From Moritella sp. (GTDB lineage: Bacteria > Pseudomonadota > Gammaproteobacteria > Enterobacterales > Moritellaceae): 64,000 nucleotides of DNA. The notes under the pieces were generated by a model that saw only the letters and a list, made by a program, of their open reading frames with translations, was not told where the DNA came from and did no database searches. The DNA lies in contig NZ_JABSQR010000010.1 of assembly GCF_013215705.1 (NCBI RefSeq), forward strand, positions 1 to 64,000, in the 5' to 3' direction. The position numbers and the translations under genes were made by a program. Shown here one piece after another: positions 46,901 through 56,400 of the stretch; positions within the stretch are counted from its first letter, which is position 1, and every line of letters starts with the position of its first letter.

Positions 46901-48455
46901 AGGACTAAGTTATTCGATTGGAAAAGCTAAGCTGCTAGATAACATTAATTTTCAAGTGGATAGGGGCCAAACCTTAGCTGTGGTTGGCGAAAGTGGAGCT
47001 GGAAAAACGCTATTAGCCAAGTTATTACTTGGTATTGAACCTAAAGTGGGGGTGGCTAGTGGCTGCATCAATATTGATGGGGAAAATAGTCGAACCTTTT
47101 CTGATATTCAGTGGCAGAGAGTGAGAGGAAAGCAGGTTGGAATGGTGTCGCAAGAACCCTTATCAGCACTCAACCCTGTGAAACGTATCGAATGGCTGCT
47201 TAAACGAGCCATTGCATTACATCATAAATCGGGTACGTCATTTAGAGCGGGTAATACTGAATTATTAAATCAACGTATTGATGAGTTGCTTGAACAAGTC
47301 GGTTTATCTTCAGACTTAAAAACCCGTTACCCACATCAATTGTCAGGAGGGCAGAGGCAAAGATTGCTTATTGCGCTGGCGATTGTGAATAACCCGACGT
47401 TGCTTGTTGCAGATGAGCCGTCGACGGCTCTTGATCCCGAGGTGCGTCAGCAAATTTTGCTGTTGCTAAAGCAGATCCAAGCTCGAACAGGCATGGCTAT
47501 CGTGCTCATCTCGCATGATCTGCACATGGTAAGGCAAGTTGCAGATCAAGTGATGGTATTACAACAGGGTAAGGTTATCGAGCATAACCAAGCCTTACTT
47601 CTATTCAACACGCCTAAGCATGAATATACGCAAGCCTTGTTGAGACCTATGCATTTTGATCCCCCTGTTTCTCCTAGTCAGCGAACCTTGCTTACTGTAA
47701 ATAATTTAACTGTTGATGTGAAGTCTACAGGCTGGTGGAGCGCACCGCAGAGGTTATTGGATAACATTAATTTTTCGTTGAATGAAGGCGAAAGTATTGG
47801 AATTATAGGTCCGAGTGGTTCAGGAAAGTCCACGTTAGCAAAAGCGCTACTAAGACTGATGCCTGCGACAGGCTCTATTTATTTTGATGGTCATGATTGG
47901 CTTAATGAAAAACGTCGAATGTTACGACTCCATCGGCATAAAATACAATTCGTATTTCAAGATACCGCCTCTAGCTTAAATCCTAGACTAACGATTGCCC
48001 AAACGCTCACAGAAGGGTGTCTGGCGCAATTACAAACAGAAAACCTATCATCTCGACTCGATACGATCATGGCTGATGTGGGTTTACCTACCGCGTTTTT
48101 AAACCGTTATCCACATCAATTATCAGGCGGACAACGTCAGCGTATTATGATCGCGAGAGCCTTAATTCTGTCACCTAAGTTATTAATTTTAGACGAGCCC
48201 ACGACAGCGTTAGATCAGGAAAATCGATACCGAATGATCTCGTTACTGAAGTCGATTCAGGAACAACGCCAAATCAGCCTAGTATTGATTACCCATGATT
48301 TAACCTTACTTCAAGCACTATGCCATCAAGTATTAATATTAGAGCAGGGTACTCAGGGACAATGTCAGTCTGTTGGTCATTGGCTGTCAACTGAAAATAC
48401 ATATGATAAAAAAGAGAAGGAATTTAATAATGAATCCATTGGAATCGTTGCTTGA
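46887..48455 (+). CDS. Dual ABC ATPase, YejF-like
   Basis: The 522-residue protein has two complete nucleotide-binding domains: Walker A GESGAGKTLLAK (about 34) with LSGGQRQRLLIALA, and Walker A GPSGSGKSTLAK (about 310) with LSGGQRQRIMIARAL. Walker B is LLVADEPSTALDPE in the first half and LLILDEPTTALDQE in the second. This double-ATPase layout is that of YejF and GsiA. It powers the YejB/YejE-like channel. The last 26 bases overlap the start of the nitroreductase gene. Confidence 0.92.
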   Translation: MLKVEGLSYSIGKAKLLDNINFQVDRGQTLAVVGESGAGKTLLAKLLLGIEPKVGVASGCINIDGENSRTFSDIQWQRVRGKQVGMVSQEPLSALNPVKRIEWLLKRAIALHHKSGTSFRAGNTELLNQRIDELLEQVGLSSDLKTRYPHQLSGGQRQRLLIALAIVNNPTLLVADEPSTALDPEVRQQILLLLKQIQARTGMAIVLISHDLHMVRQVADQVMVLQQGKVIEHNQALLLFNTPKHEYTQALLRPMHFDPPVSPSQRTLLTVNNLTVDVKSTGWWSAPQRLLDNINFSLNEGESIGIIGPSGSGKSTLAKALLRLMPATGSIYFDGHDWLNEKRRMLRLHRHKIQFVFQDTASSLNPRLTIAQTLTEGCLAQLQTENLSSRLDTIMADVGLPTAFLNRYPHQLSGGQRQRIMIARALILSPKLLILDEPTTALDQENRYRMISLLKSIQEQRQISLVLITHDLTLLQALCHQVLILEQGTQGQCQSVGHWLSTENTYDKKEKEFNNESIGIVA

Positions 48456-49029
48456 TCGCCGTTCATATAGCTTATCTAAGTTAGGTCATCCTGCGCCATC
48501 TGAAGCAGAACTGCGGAATTTGTTTGACTTAGTGATGACAACACCAGATCACGGTAATGTGAAACCGTGGCGTTTTATTGTTGCCCGTGGTGATAACATG
48601 CAAAAATTAGGTGATTTGACGTTGGAGTTATACAAACGTCAAAGTGATAATTGTGAGCTAAAAGATAAAGCGTACCGTTCTGCAAGAGATATTGCTGCGG
48701 TACCTATGATGATTATGGTGGTAACGGATCTTGATCCAGAACATAAAGTATCATTGTGGGACCAACGATTGTGCGCTGCAGCCGCAGCTCAGAACATCAT
48801 GAGCGGATTGCATTTAATGGGATATTCTGGTCTTTGGTATACATTTTTAGCGAGTGATGATGTTAAACCTATGTTTGGTATGAAGCCTGAAGATCAGGTC
48901 GTAGGTGCGATTGCGGTCGGCACGCCAAAGCCTCATTTTGTGAAAAAGATTAAACGCCAGTCGCCAGATAGATATTGTTTTGAATGGCAGGGATTAGGCG
49001 TCACGCCAACCCCTTTGTTCACTAAATAA
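48430..49029 (+). CDS. Nitroreductase-family flavoprotein, YdjA-like
   Basis: The 199-residue protein of the FMN-binding nitroreductase fold has DRRSYSLSKLGHPAPSEAEL near the start, the FMN-contact stretch TTPDHGNVKPWRFIV, and GLHLMGYSGLWYT and VGAIAVGTPK later. It resembles YdjA, the smallest member. The ATG at 48430 has AAGGA eight bases upstream and matches the family start; the frame extends 19 codons further inside yejF-like sequence without support. Its overlap with the importer ATPase suggests a linked job. Candidates are ferric-siderophore reduction or redox tailoring of the peptide; neither is shown. It converges with the thioesterase gene (8-base overlap). Confidence 0.82.
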   Translation: MNPLESLLDRRSYSLSKLGHPAPSEAELRNLFDLVMTTPDHGNVKPWRFIVARGDNMQKLGDLTLELYKRQSDNCELKDKAYRSARDIAAVPMMIMVVTDLDPEHKVSLWDQRLCAAAAAQNIMSGLHLMGYSGLWYTFLASDDVKPMFGMKPEDQVVGAIAVGTPKPHFVKKIKRQSPDRYCFEWQGLGVTPTPLFTK

Positions 49030-49738
49030 TAGTCATTTTATTGCGGAGTTGTTGAGCAATTGTGGTTAAGAATAGTGGTAAATTCTGATTGAAATAGAAA
49101 TGGTCACCTGGCATTTCTATTAATTCAAACTCTGACTCTGTGAATGAAGACCATTGCTCGACATTACGCTTTTCGACGACAGGATCATGACTGCCATATA
49201 TCGCTGTGATTGGCACTGATATTGCGGATGTATCGCTGCAGCTGTATTCTTCATTGAGTTTTAAATCGGCTCTGATTATAGGCAACATTAATGCCATCAA
49301 TTCAGTGTGAGCTAACACTTCATCTGCTATCCCGCCCATTGTTTTTAATGTTTTAATTATCTCGTCATCGGTTTGTCTACTCGATAAGGATGATGGGAGA
49401 TGACAGAGTGGCGCTTGACGTGCCGAAATAATCAATTGTGAAGGCAAAGGCAGTTTTAACTTGCCTAATAAGCGTGTGGTTTCAAAGCACACCAACCCGC
49501 CTAAGCTATGACCTAAAAAGGCAAACCCTGTTGTATGCTTTATCTTGGGTTTAATTTGATCGAGCAAGTCATGCGTTAACGCTGCGATTGAATCAACGGG
49601 GTTATCGCAGAAGCGAGTCCCTCTCGCTGGATATTCTAATGCGACCAGTTCAATATTTTGTTGTGCTAATAATACTTTCCATGGCTGATACATACTGGCT
49701 GCACTGCCTGAAGAAGGAAAGCAAAAAAGTGTTTTCAT
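49022..49738 (-). CDS. Type II thioesterase for the NRPS
   Basis: The 238-residue alpha/beta-hydrolase of the external (type II) thioesterase family has an N-terminal FCFPSSGSAASMYQPW, the nucleophile Ser78 in GHSLGG, the acid in YGSHDPVV and the His in MPGDHFYF. Type II thioesterases remove wrong or stalled acyl groups from carrier domains and so keep the NRPS working. It is the last gene of the leftward group MbtH, receptor, thioesterase. A hairpin between it and the receptor may lower its expression. Confidence 0.92.
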   Translation of the reverse strand: MKTLFCFPSSGSAASMYQPWKVLLAQQNIELVALEYPARGTRFCDNPVDSIAALTHDLLDQIKPKIKHTTGFAFLGHSLGGLVCFETTRLLGKLKLPLPSQLIISARQAPLCHLPSSLSSRQTDDEIIKTLKTMGGIADEVLAHTELMALMLPIIRADLKLNEEYSCSDTSAISVPITAIYGSHDPVVEKRNVEQWSSFTESEFELIEMPGDHFYFNQNLPLFLTTIAQQLRNKMTII

Positions 49739-49754
49739 TCAAGTCTCCAATAAA

Positions 49755-49777
49755 AGAGGGACTCAATGAGTCCCTCT
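49755..49777 (-). terminator. Hairpin between receptor and thioesterase genes
   Basis: Perfect arms AGAGGGACT/AGTCCCTCT with a five-base loop are followed, on the minus strand, by TTTTATT. It lies downstream of the receptor stop, so it is either an attenuator within the operon or its main end. Confidence 0.75.
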
Positions 49778-49804
49778 GTCTTAATCATTCATACTCATAC
49801 AATA

Positions 49805-52102
49805 TTAAAAATTATATGCTGCACTCAATGAAATTGTTCTTGGTGAACCTAAGTACACTGCGTTCTGAGATGAATCAGATGACGCGGTGTAGTATCCTTC
49901 ATCAAATAGGTTTTTCACATTTAGTTGAAGTTTTAGATCGTTATCAGCAAAGTCTGGTGCATACCAAATAGCCGCATCGATTAGCGTGTAAGCATCTAAA
50001 GTATAATCGTATTCTAGACGGCGGTTACCTGCGCGATCTCCAACGTAACGAACGCCACTACCAATCCCCCATTCATGGCTTGCCTGGTATGTTAACCAAA
50101 GGCTTGCATTATTTTTAGGTACGTTTACAGGCTCGCTAATGTCATCTGGAGCATCAATAAATTCAACGTCTGTATAACCATATGAGAATAGAGCGGTTAG
50201 ATCGTCTGTGATTGTATAATCACCATCTAATTCGAAGCCTTGACTTTGTTGTTTATAAACGTCGTAACTACCCGTTATATCACCCGCATAAGCCACATTT
50301 TTTAGCTCTGTGTGGTAGACCGTCGCAGTGAAGTTCAAACGGTGTCCTAATAGCGATAATTTACTACCGACTTCAAATTGTCTGCCGTTTTGGGCTTCAA
50401 CCCATTCATTTGCAACACTGTCAAATTTTTGATTCGGTAGGTAAGAATCAGTAAAGTTACCAAACAAGGATACTTGACGGTTTAATTTATACAAAGCACC
50501 CGCTTGTACACTGATATTTTTTTCTTTAGGGCTTTTTGAAGTGGTATTTTTGAGGGTCTGACCAAGGGCTTGAGCGCCTTGCTGTACAGTTGGATCCCAA
50601 GTTTCCGCATACTCGGCTTCAAAGACGTCATAACGTGCACCAAGTACGAAGTTCCAGTTGTTGTATTCGATCAAATCCTGGACGAAAACACTATATTCAG
50701 TCAGTTCGGTCTCAGTTTGTCTTACGTCATACATGTCATTTGGATGAGATGCTTGGGAAGGATCATCACTATAATAATCAAATACTCCGCTACCTGTGTT
50801 TGGGGTACGTAGTACACCTTTTGAGTAAGGCGCAAAATCATTTTTACTCCAGCTTGCCGATGCTGATTGGTCTTCTTTTTCTTTATAGTAGGTATAATCA
50901 GTACCTATGATTGTACGATGTTCGAGTGCTCCAGTATAAAATTCAATGTTATTCTCCCAAGAATATAATTGAGTATTACTGGATTGCTCACTGCCGTTGA
51001 TATAGCGGTTGATCGTGCCATCAAAAGCTTTCTTATATTGATCTTCAAAATACATTGGAAACCCATATGGGGAGGCTTGAGATGCTGCTGATGATGCATA
51101 AAAATGTACACGTTCGGCCGACGATTTTCTTTCATAATTACGTGCTTTAAAGCGCATAGACCAGTAGTCGTTAATGTCATGATCAATGTCAAAACCAAAC
51201 TTGTGGACTTCTCGTTCCTGACGAGAGAAATCAGTGCCCAGACGCTTCTCATCAATATCTAAAAATTCCCAACCTGTATTGCTACTATTGCGAACAGCTA
51301 ATGTACCGCGATCGAAAGGAAGTTCTTCTTTATTGTATTTATAAGAGAATGTGAGTGTCGTATCGTCTGTGACTAGCCAGCTAAGGCTTGGTGCAATGAA
51401 TACTTGTTTACTGTCAGAAGCATCACGCCAGCTTTCAGAATCGTCAAACACACCCACCAGACGGTATAGCACTGTACCATCGTCATTCGCAGGGCCGCTG
51501 AAGTCCACACTGAGTCGTTGTTTACCGTGTTCATCCATTGTCACTTTTACTTGATTTTGTGCAATTGGAGTTGGACGTTTACTGATCAGATTAATCAGGC
51601 CACCAGGGCTCATATTCCCATACAAAACAGATTCAGGGCCTTTTACTACTTCGACAGATTCGAGATCTTCAATAACGGCTTTGTCTTGAGCTACGCCGTA
51701 AACTCGAGTCCCATCTTCATAAACATTGGCTTCAAAACCACGGATTTTGAATAAATCGCGTGTACCACCAAAGTTATTGTGCTCTGTTACGTTACTGACA
51801 TTTTGCACCACATCACTCAGGTCTGAAGCAGCTTGTTGTTCCATTACCTCTGAGTTGATGACTTGTACCGAGCGCGGAACACTAGATAAGTCAGCTTCTG
51901 AACGCATGGTCGATTGGGCAATATTGCTGGTTAAAGTCTGTTTAATTCCGACTACTCTCGTAACCTGTACGTCTTCTGTTACGCCTTTATTTACATCTTG
52001 TTCTGATGAAAATACAGATGTTGAGGTTGCGAGAAGAGTCATCATTAGATATTGCGGTTTTAATGAAAAACTAATGGCTTTAGCTAGTTTAGATTTGAGC
52101 AT
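49805..52102 (-). CDS. TonB-dependent ferric-siderophore receptor
   Basis: The 765-residue outer-membrane receptor has a signal peptide ending near SVFSSEQ and a TonB-box-like stretch (VTEDVQVTRVVG). The plug domain includes SVPRSVQVINSEVMEQQ, FKIRGFEANVYEDGTRVYG and VEVVKGPESVLYGNMSPGGLINLISKRP, as in FhuE/FpvA-type receptors. A 22-strand barrel ends in the canonical SLSAAYNF with terminal Phe. There is no N-terminal FecA-like signalling extension. With the Fur box upstream and the NRPS next door, it is presumably the receptor for the siderophore made here. Confidence 0.95.
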   Translation of the reverse strand: MLKSKLAKAISFSLKPQYLMMTLLATSTSVFSSEQDVNKGVTEDVQVTRVVGIKQTLTSNIAQSTMRSEADLSSVPRSVQVINSEVMEQQAASDLSDVVQNVSNVTEHNNFGGTRDLFKIRGFEANVYEDGTRVYGVAQDKAVIEDLESVEVVKGPESVLYGNMSPGGLINLISKRPTPIAQNQVKVTMDEHGKQRLSVDFSGPANDDGTVLYRLVGVFDDSESWRDASDSKQVFIAPSLSWLVTDDTTLTFSYKYNKEELPFDRGTLAVRNSSNTGWEFLDIDEKRLGTDFSRQEREVHKFGFDIDHDINDYWSMRFKARNYERKSSAERVHFYASSAASQASPYGFPMYFEDQYKKAFDGTINRYINGSEQSSNTQLYSWENNIEFYTGALEHRTIIGTDYTYYKEKEDQSASASWSKNDFAPYSKGVLRTPNTGSGVFDYYSDDPSQASHPNDMYDVRQTETELTEYSVFVQDLIEYNNWNFVLGARYDVFEAEYAETWDPTVQQGAQALGQTLKNTTSKSPKEKNISVQAGALYKLNRQVSLFGNFTDSYLPNQKFDSVANEWVEAQNGRQFEVGSKLSLLGHRLNFTATVYHTELKNVAYAGDITGSYDVYKQQSQGFELDGDYTITDDLTALFSYGYTDVEFIDAPDDISEPVNVPKNNASLWLTYQASHEWGIGSGVRYVGDRAGNRRLEYDYTLDAYTLIDAAIWYAPDFADNDLKLQLNVKNLFDEGYYTASSDSSQNAVYLGSPRTISLSAAYNF

Positions 52103-52141
52103 ACTACATCCTATGTTAATGCTGATTTACGATAATTAAAA

Positions 52142-52336
52142 TTATGCTAGTGCGTTCTTCAATGACGCAGGGCGCATATCTGTCCACACATTGTTTATTT
52201 CTTCTAAGCAGTTTTCTTTACTGTTTTCAAATCCTGTTTTTTTCCAGCCAGTTGGAACTGGTTTATAACTCGGCCAAATAGAGAATTGTTCTTCAGTGTT
52301 AATCACTATGTTAAATAACGCAGTTGGTTGTTTCAT
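52142..52336 (-). CDS. MbtH-like NRPS accessory protein
   Basis: The 64-residue protein has the three conserved tryptophans of MbtH: SIWPSYKPVPTGW (two) and VWTDMRPASL (third), plus the NxEEQFSIWP lead-in. MbtH proteins bind adenylation domains and are often needed for their solubility or activity. The frame is open to 52429, but the first 31 residues lack MbtH character and run into the Fur box region; the ATG at 52336 gives normal MbtH length. The ribosome-binding site is weak. It is the first gene of the leftward receptor operon. Confidence 0.93.
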   Translation of the reverse strand: MKQPTALFNIVINTEEQFSIWPSYKPVPTGWKKTGFENSKENCLEEINNVWTDMRPASLKNALA

Positions 52337-52403
52337 GCTTAGTTTACATCTCACTTTAATGTTTAATATTTGTTTCAAAATGTGACTTAAGACTATATGA
52401 TAC

Positions 52404-52418
52404 TGATAATTATTATCA
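52404..52418. promoter_or_regulatory. Fur box in the divergent siderophore promoter
   Basis: TGATAATTATTATCA is a perfect match to the 7-1-7 Fur inverted repeat. It lies 68 bases before the MbtH-like start and 57 before the hydroxylase start, so one site can repress both directions when iron is plentiful. Confidence 0.92.
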
Positions 52419-52474
52419 TTACCATTCAAAGTTCAATTTATTTTTATTATTATTTTTCACATGAGACTTGAGTT

Positions 52475-53440
52475 ATGAGCAAAACTACTAATTTACGTAT
52501 TAATCCTATGTTTGCAGAACATGATTTACCGAAGATTGTCACCCCTACTGTAGGCGGGCGATTATCGGACTATTTGCAAGATGCACATCAGATTGTTGAA
52601 GAAGAGTTGCTACGCGCTGGTGGGGTATTATTTCGAGGATTTGACACGATAGGTGAAGAACCATTTCAAGAGTTTGCTCGTTCGTTTGGCTCGCCATTAC
52701 TTAATTATGAATTTGCTTCTACGCCAAGAACCGATCTTGGCGATGGTGTTTATACCACTACAGAGTATCCCGCACATCAACAGATCCCACTGCATAATGA
52801 GCAGGCTTATACCCTTAATTGGCCGATGAAAATTTGGTTCCACTGTATTACGCCAGCTGAAACTGAAGGTGAAACCCCGATTGCTGATAGCCGCCTAATT
52901 TACAATAAAATAGATCCTAAAATACGCCAACGTTTTGATTCTAAAAAATTAAAATACGTTCGCAATTATGGGAATGGACTCGATCTGCCATGGGAAAAAG
53001 TATTTGGAACCGAAGATAAAAAACAAGTTGAACGTTTTTGTCTGGCCAATAAAATTAACTTTGAATGGAATCTCGATGGTGACTTAAGAACCAGTCAGGT
53101 ATGTCAGGCTGTTGCTCAGCATCCTAAAACTCACGAAATGGTCTGGTTCAATCAAGCGCACTTATTTCATATCTCTAACCTTGAAGCCAATATTCGAGAA
53201 ATTTTGTTATCTGTCGTAGACGAAGAAAACCTGCCACGTAATGTGTATTACGGAGATGGTTCTCCTATCGAAGACTCTATTTTGGCTGAAATTCGTGGTG
53301 TGTTAGACGAGTGCACAATCAAATTTCCATGGCAGGCTGGAGACATTCTGATGTTGGATAATATGCTTGTTGCTCATTCTCGTTCGCGTTTTACTGGTGC
53401 TCGTAAAGTTGTGGTTGCTATGGCCGAAGGTAATGTTTAG
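52475..53440 (+). CDS. SyrP/TauD-type Fe(II)/2-oxoglutarate hydroxylase
   Basis: The 321-residue protein of the TauD superfamily has the iron ligands visible as H107-x-E109 (LHNEQAYT) and H301 (VAHSRSRF), and a 2-oxoglutarate-binding Arg in GARKVVV (R310). The overall pattern (VLFRGFDTIGEEPFQEFARSFGSPLLNYEF; GETPIADSR) resembles SyrP-type enzymes that beta-hydroxylate amino acids bound to NRPS carrier domains, typically aspartate. The gene is 11 bases upstream of the first NRPS, whose first adenylation domain has an aspartate pocket. It most likely produces beta-hydroxyaspartate, an iron ligand; this is inference from family and context. Confidence 0.9.
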   Translation: MSKTTNLRINPMFAEHDLPKIVTPTVGGRLSDYLQDAHQIVEEELLRAGGVLFRGFDTIGEEPFQEFARSFGSPLLNYEFASTPRTDLGDGVYTTTEYPAHQQIPLHNEQAYTLNWPMKIWFHCITPAETEGETPIADSRLIYNKIDPKIRQRFDSKKLKYVRNYGNGLDLPWEKVFGTEDKKQVERFCLANKINFEWNLDGDLRTSQVCQAVAQHPKTHEMVWFNQAHLFHISNLEANIREILLSVVDEENLPRNVYYGDGSPIEDSILAEIRGVLDECTIKFPWQAGDILMLDNMLVAHSRSRFTGARKVVVAMAEGNV

Positions 53441-53451
53441 GAAGATTTAAA

Positions 53452-56400
53452 ATGGAATTAGAACAAACTCAAGTGGAACAAAACGACAAAGGACTTAGAC
53501 TAGATGTCTCTTCGAACCAGAAATCGCTGTGGTTTTTGTATAAGCTAGCCCCTGAATCTTCCGCTTACAATATGTATTTTTCTACCTTGTTAGGTGGCAG
53601 AGAGCAGCATGCTATTGATATTAATTTATTGGAGCAGAGTTATTATCATACGATAGAGCACCATGATGCGCTTAAAACGGGTTATCAACAAGATGAAAAG
53701 GGGGTTTATGCTTTTCTCGCTCCGCATAAATCAGCGGATTTTTCTGTTGAAAACCACAGCTTCACAGAAACAGAAAAGGATGATTGGATAGCAAAGTGCG
53801 CTGATCAGCCATTTGAATTAGAGCAAGGTTATGTGTGCCGAGCGAATGTGTTGATAAATGACACCGATGGTAAGGTAACACCTTATTTAATTGTGACATT
53901 GCATCATATTGCTGGTGATTTTTATTCTATTGAGCAAATGGTTGCTACTTGGGCTAAGTATTATTCTCAGCTTGTTGATGGCACAACGGATCCTGCACCG
54001 TCAGTGCAGTATAGTCAGTGGGTTACAGAACAAAAGCAATACCTTGCTTCAGATGCGGCAGATAGAGCGTTAACGTTTTGGAAAAGTGAGTTAGCTCCCT
54101 TACCAGCACCTTTGTCTATTAGTACGGATTTTGAGCGTGGAGATATTCAAAATTTTGATGGTTGTGAGTTGCAATTCGATGGTAATCAAGCGCTGACGGA
54201 TAAAGTTACTGCGTTGGCTCGTGAGACTAAGACCACATCATATACTGTCTTGCTAAGTGCTTTTCAGTTCTATTTACATAAACTGTCTGGTCAATCTAAG
54301 TTTCTGATTGCGTCGCCAACGATGGGGCGTTATAAGCGAACCCATAAAGAAATTGTTGGTTATTGTGTTAATCCTTTTCTTATTCCTGCTGATTTTACAG
54401 AGCCTTGTAACTTTACTGAGTTGATCGTTGAACGTGCTCGTTTTTATCGTCAATCATTGCGGCATCAAAGAATGCCTCTGACAGAAATCAGTGAAGCATT
54501 GATAGATAATAGAAGTGCGGAACGTACCGCGGTGACTTCGCATATGTTTACTTATACACGAGCTAATGACCGTATTATTGGTATGCCGATATCCGATCAT
54601 ATAATTGACTCGGGACAACGTGGTGCTGCACACGAACTTAATTTAGTTGTCTATGAATATGAGAACTCGTTTCGTTATCACTGGCGTTTTAATTCTTCAC
54701 TATATACTGCGGAAACGGTCACCGCGATTGCCGATGGATTCTTTGAGCTCTTAGATGAGTTGCTGTTAGCACCTAATAAATTGCTTATTCAGCATCAGTT
54801 CAAAGCTTGGTTGCCGGATGCTAAACCCGTAACCCCTCGTTACGAAACTGGGTTGGCGATGTGGCAAGATATTACGCCTACGCAGCCAGCATTATTATAT
54901 AACGAACAGGTATTAACTGTTGCAGAGATAAGTGAACAAGCATCTCGTTTAGCCTATGCACTGTCGCAATCCAATGTGAACCATCGCGATCGCGTTGCTA
55001 TTTTATTACCACGGGGTGTAGAGCAAGTGATCGCGATGCTCTCCGTGTGGTATGTCGGAGCTGCTTTTGTACCGTTAGATGATGGTCAGCCTAATGAACG
55101 TACACAAATAATGCTTAAAGAAGCAGATGTCGAAGTGTGTGTTGGTGCTGGCAGCAGACCTGATTGGTTACCCGAGATTTATCATTGGTTAGACGCGACT
55201 GATGTTTTAGCTCAAGTCTCGCAACCCTTGGTTAAGCCTCTTGTATTATGTGCAGAGGATCCGGCTTATTTAATCTTTACTTCTGGTTCGACTGGGATAC
55301 CCAAAGCCGTGTCTGTTGGTCATGGTGCACTGGCTTCGTATGTCGAAGCTGTAAATCGTCGCTTAGATCTACCCAAAAATAGTGTGTATGCGAGCCTTGC
55401 TAGTGTGGCTACTGATTTAGGCTATACGGCACTTTGGGCTGGATTATTATCTGGGAATCAAGTGCGTATTTTAGATCAAGCGTTCATGCTTGATGCTGAA
55501 GGATTAGCTGATCACTTGGCTAAATATCCAGTTGATATGCTTAAAGTTGTCCCTTCTCATTTACAAGGATTATTGGCATCGGAGCGTAGTGAAATATTAC
55601 CTCGACACACTTTAGTCTTTGGTGGTGAAGACGTTAATAATAGCTTACTTGAACAGCTTCGCGTTTATTCCTCTGAGCTCAACGTTTTTAATCATTATGG
55701 ACCAACTGAAGCAACGGTAGGTGTTATTGCGGGTCGTTTACTTGCTGGTGAGCCTACAGCTTTAGGAACGCCGCTTGATGGTTGTCGAGTTTATCTATTA
55801 GATAGTTTGCTTCAAGCTGTCCCTGTTGGTGCTATCGGCGACTTGTACATAGCGGGTAATCAGTTAGCGCAAGGATATTGGCAAGATAGCGCGAAAACAG
55901 CACAGCATTTTATGAGTGATCCGTTTTATTCTGGTGAGCGAATGTATCGATCTGGAGATCGAGCTAAACAGCTGGCAGACGGACGAATTAAATTCATTGG
56001 TCGAGCTGACGGTCAAGTTAAAATTAGAGGGTATAGAGTTGAACTAGCTGAAATTGAAACTCAACTTAATGCGCTGGATGGTGTTGTTGAAGCCGCCATT
56101 ATATTCGATAAAACTGAAGGGCGTGAAAAACTCACTGCCGTAGTTGTCAGTAAGCAAGATAAAACAGAATTATCTCGTTTGTTATCAATGTGTTTACCGA
56201 GTTATATGCAACCGCATTACTGGCAGTCAGTAGCCGAGATACCGCGTACTATTAATGGTAAAGTTGATCGAAAAAAATTAGCCTTAAACTTGAATGGTAG
56301 TACGAATGAATCCGATTCAAAATCTTTATTGAGTTCAGATCAAGGCGTTCTATTTTTCTGTCGCTTGTTTGCTAAAGTCTTGAATAAGCAGGCCAATGAG

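Noticed and set aside
52337-52429. 31-residue N-terminal extension of the MbtH-like protein
   Set aside because: It would reach into the Fur operator region and makes the protein much longer than any MbtH; the residues show no MbtH features.
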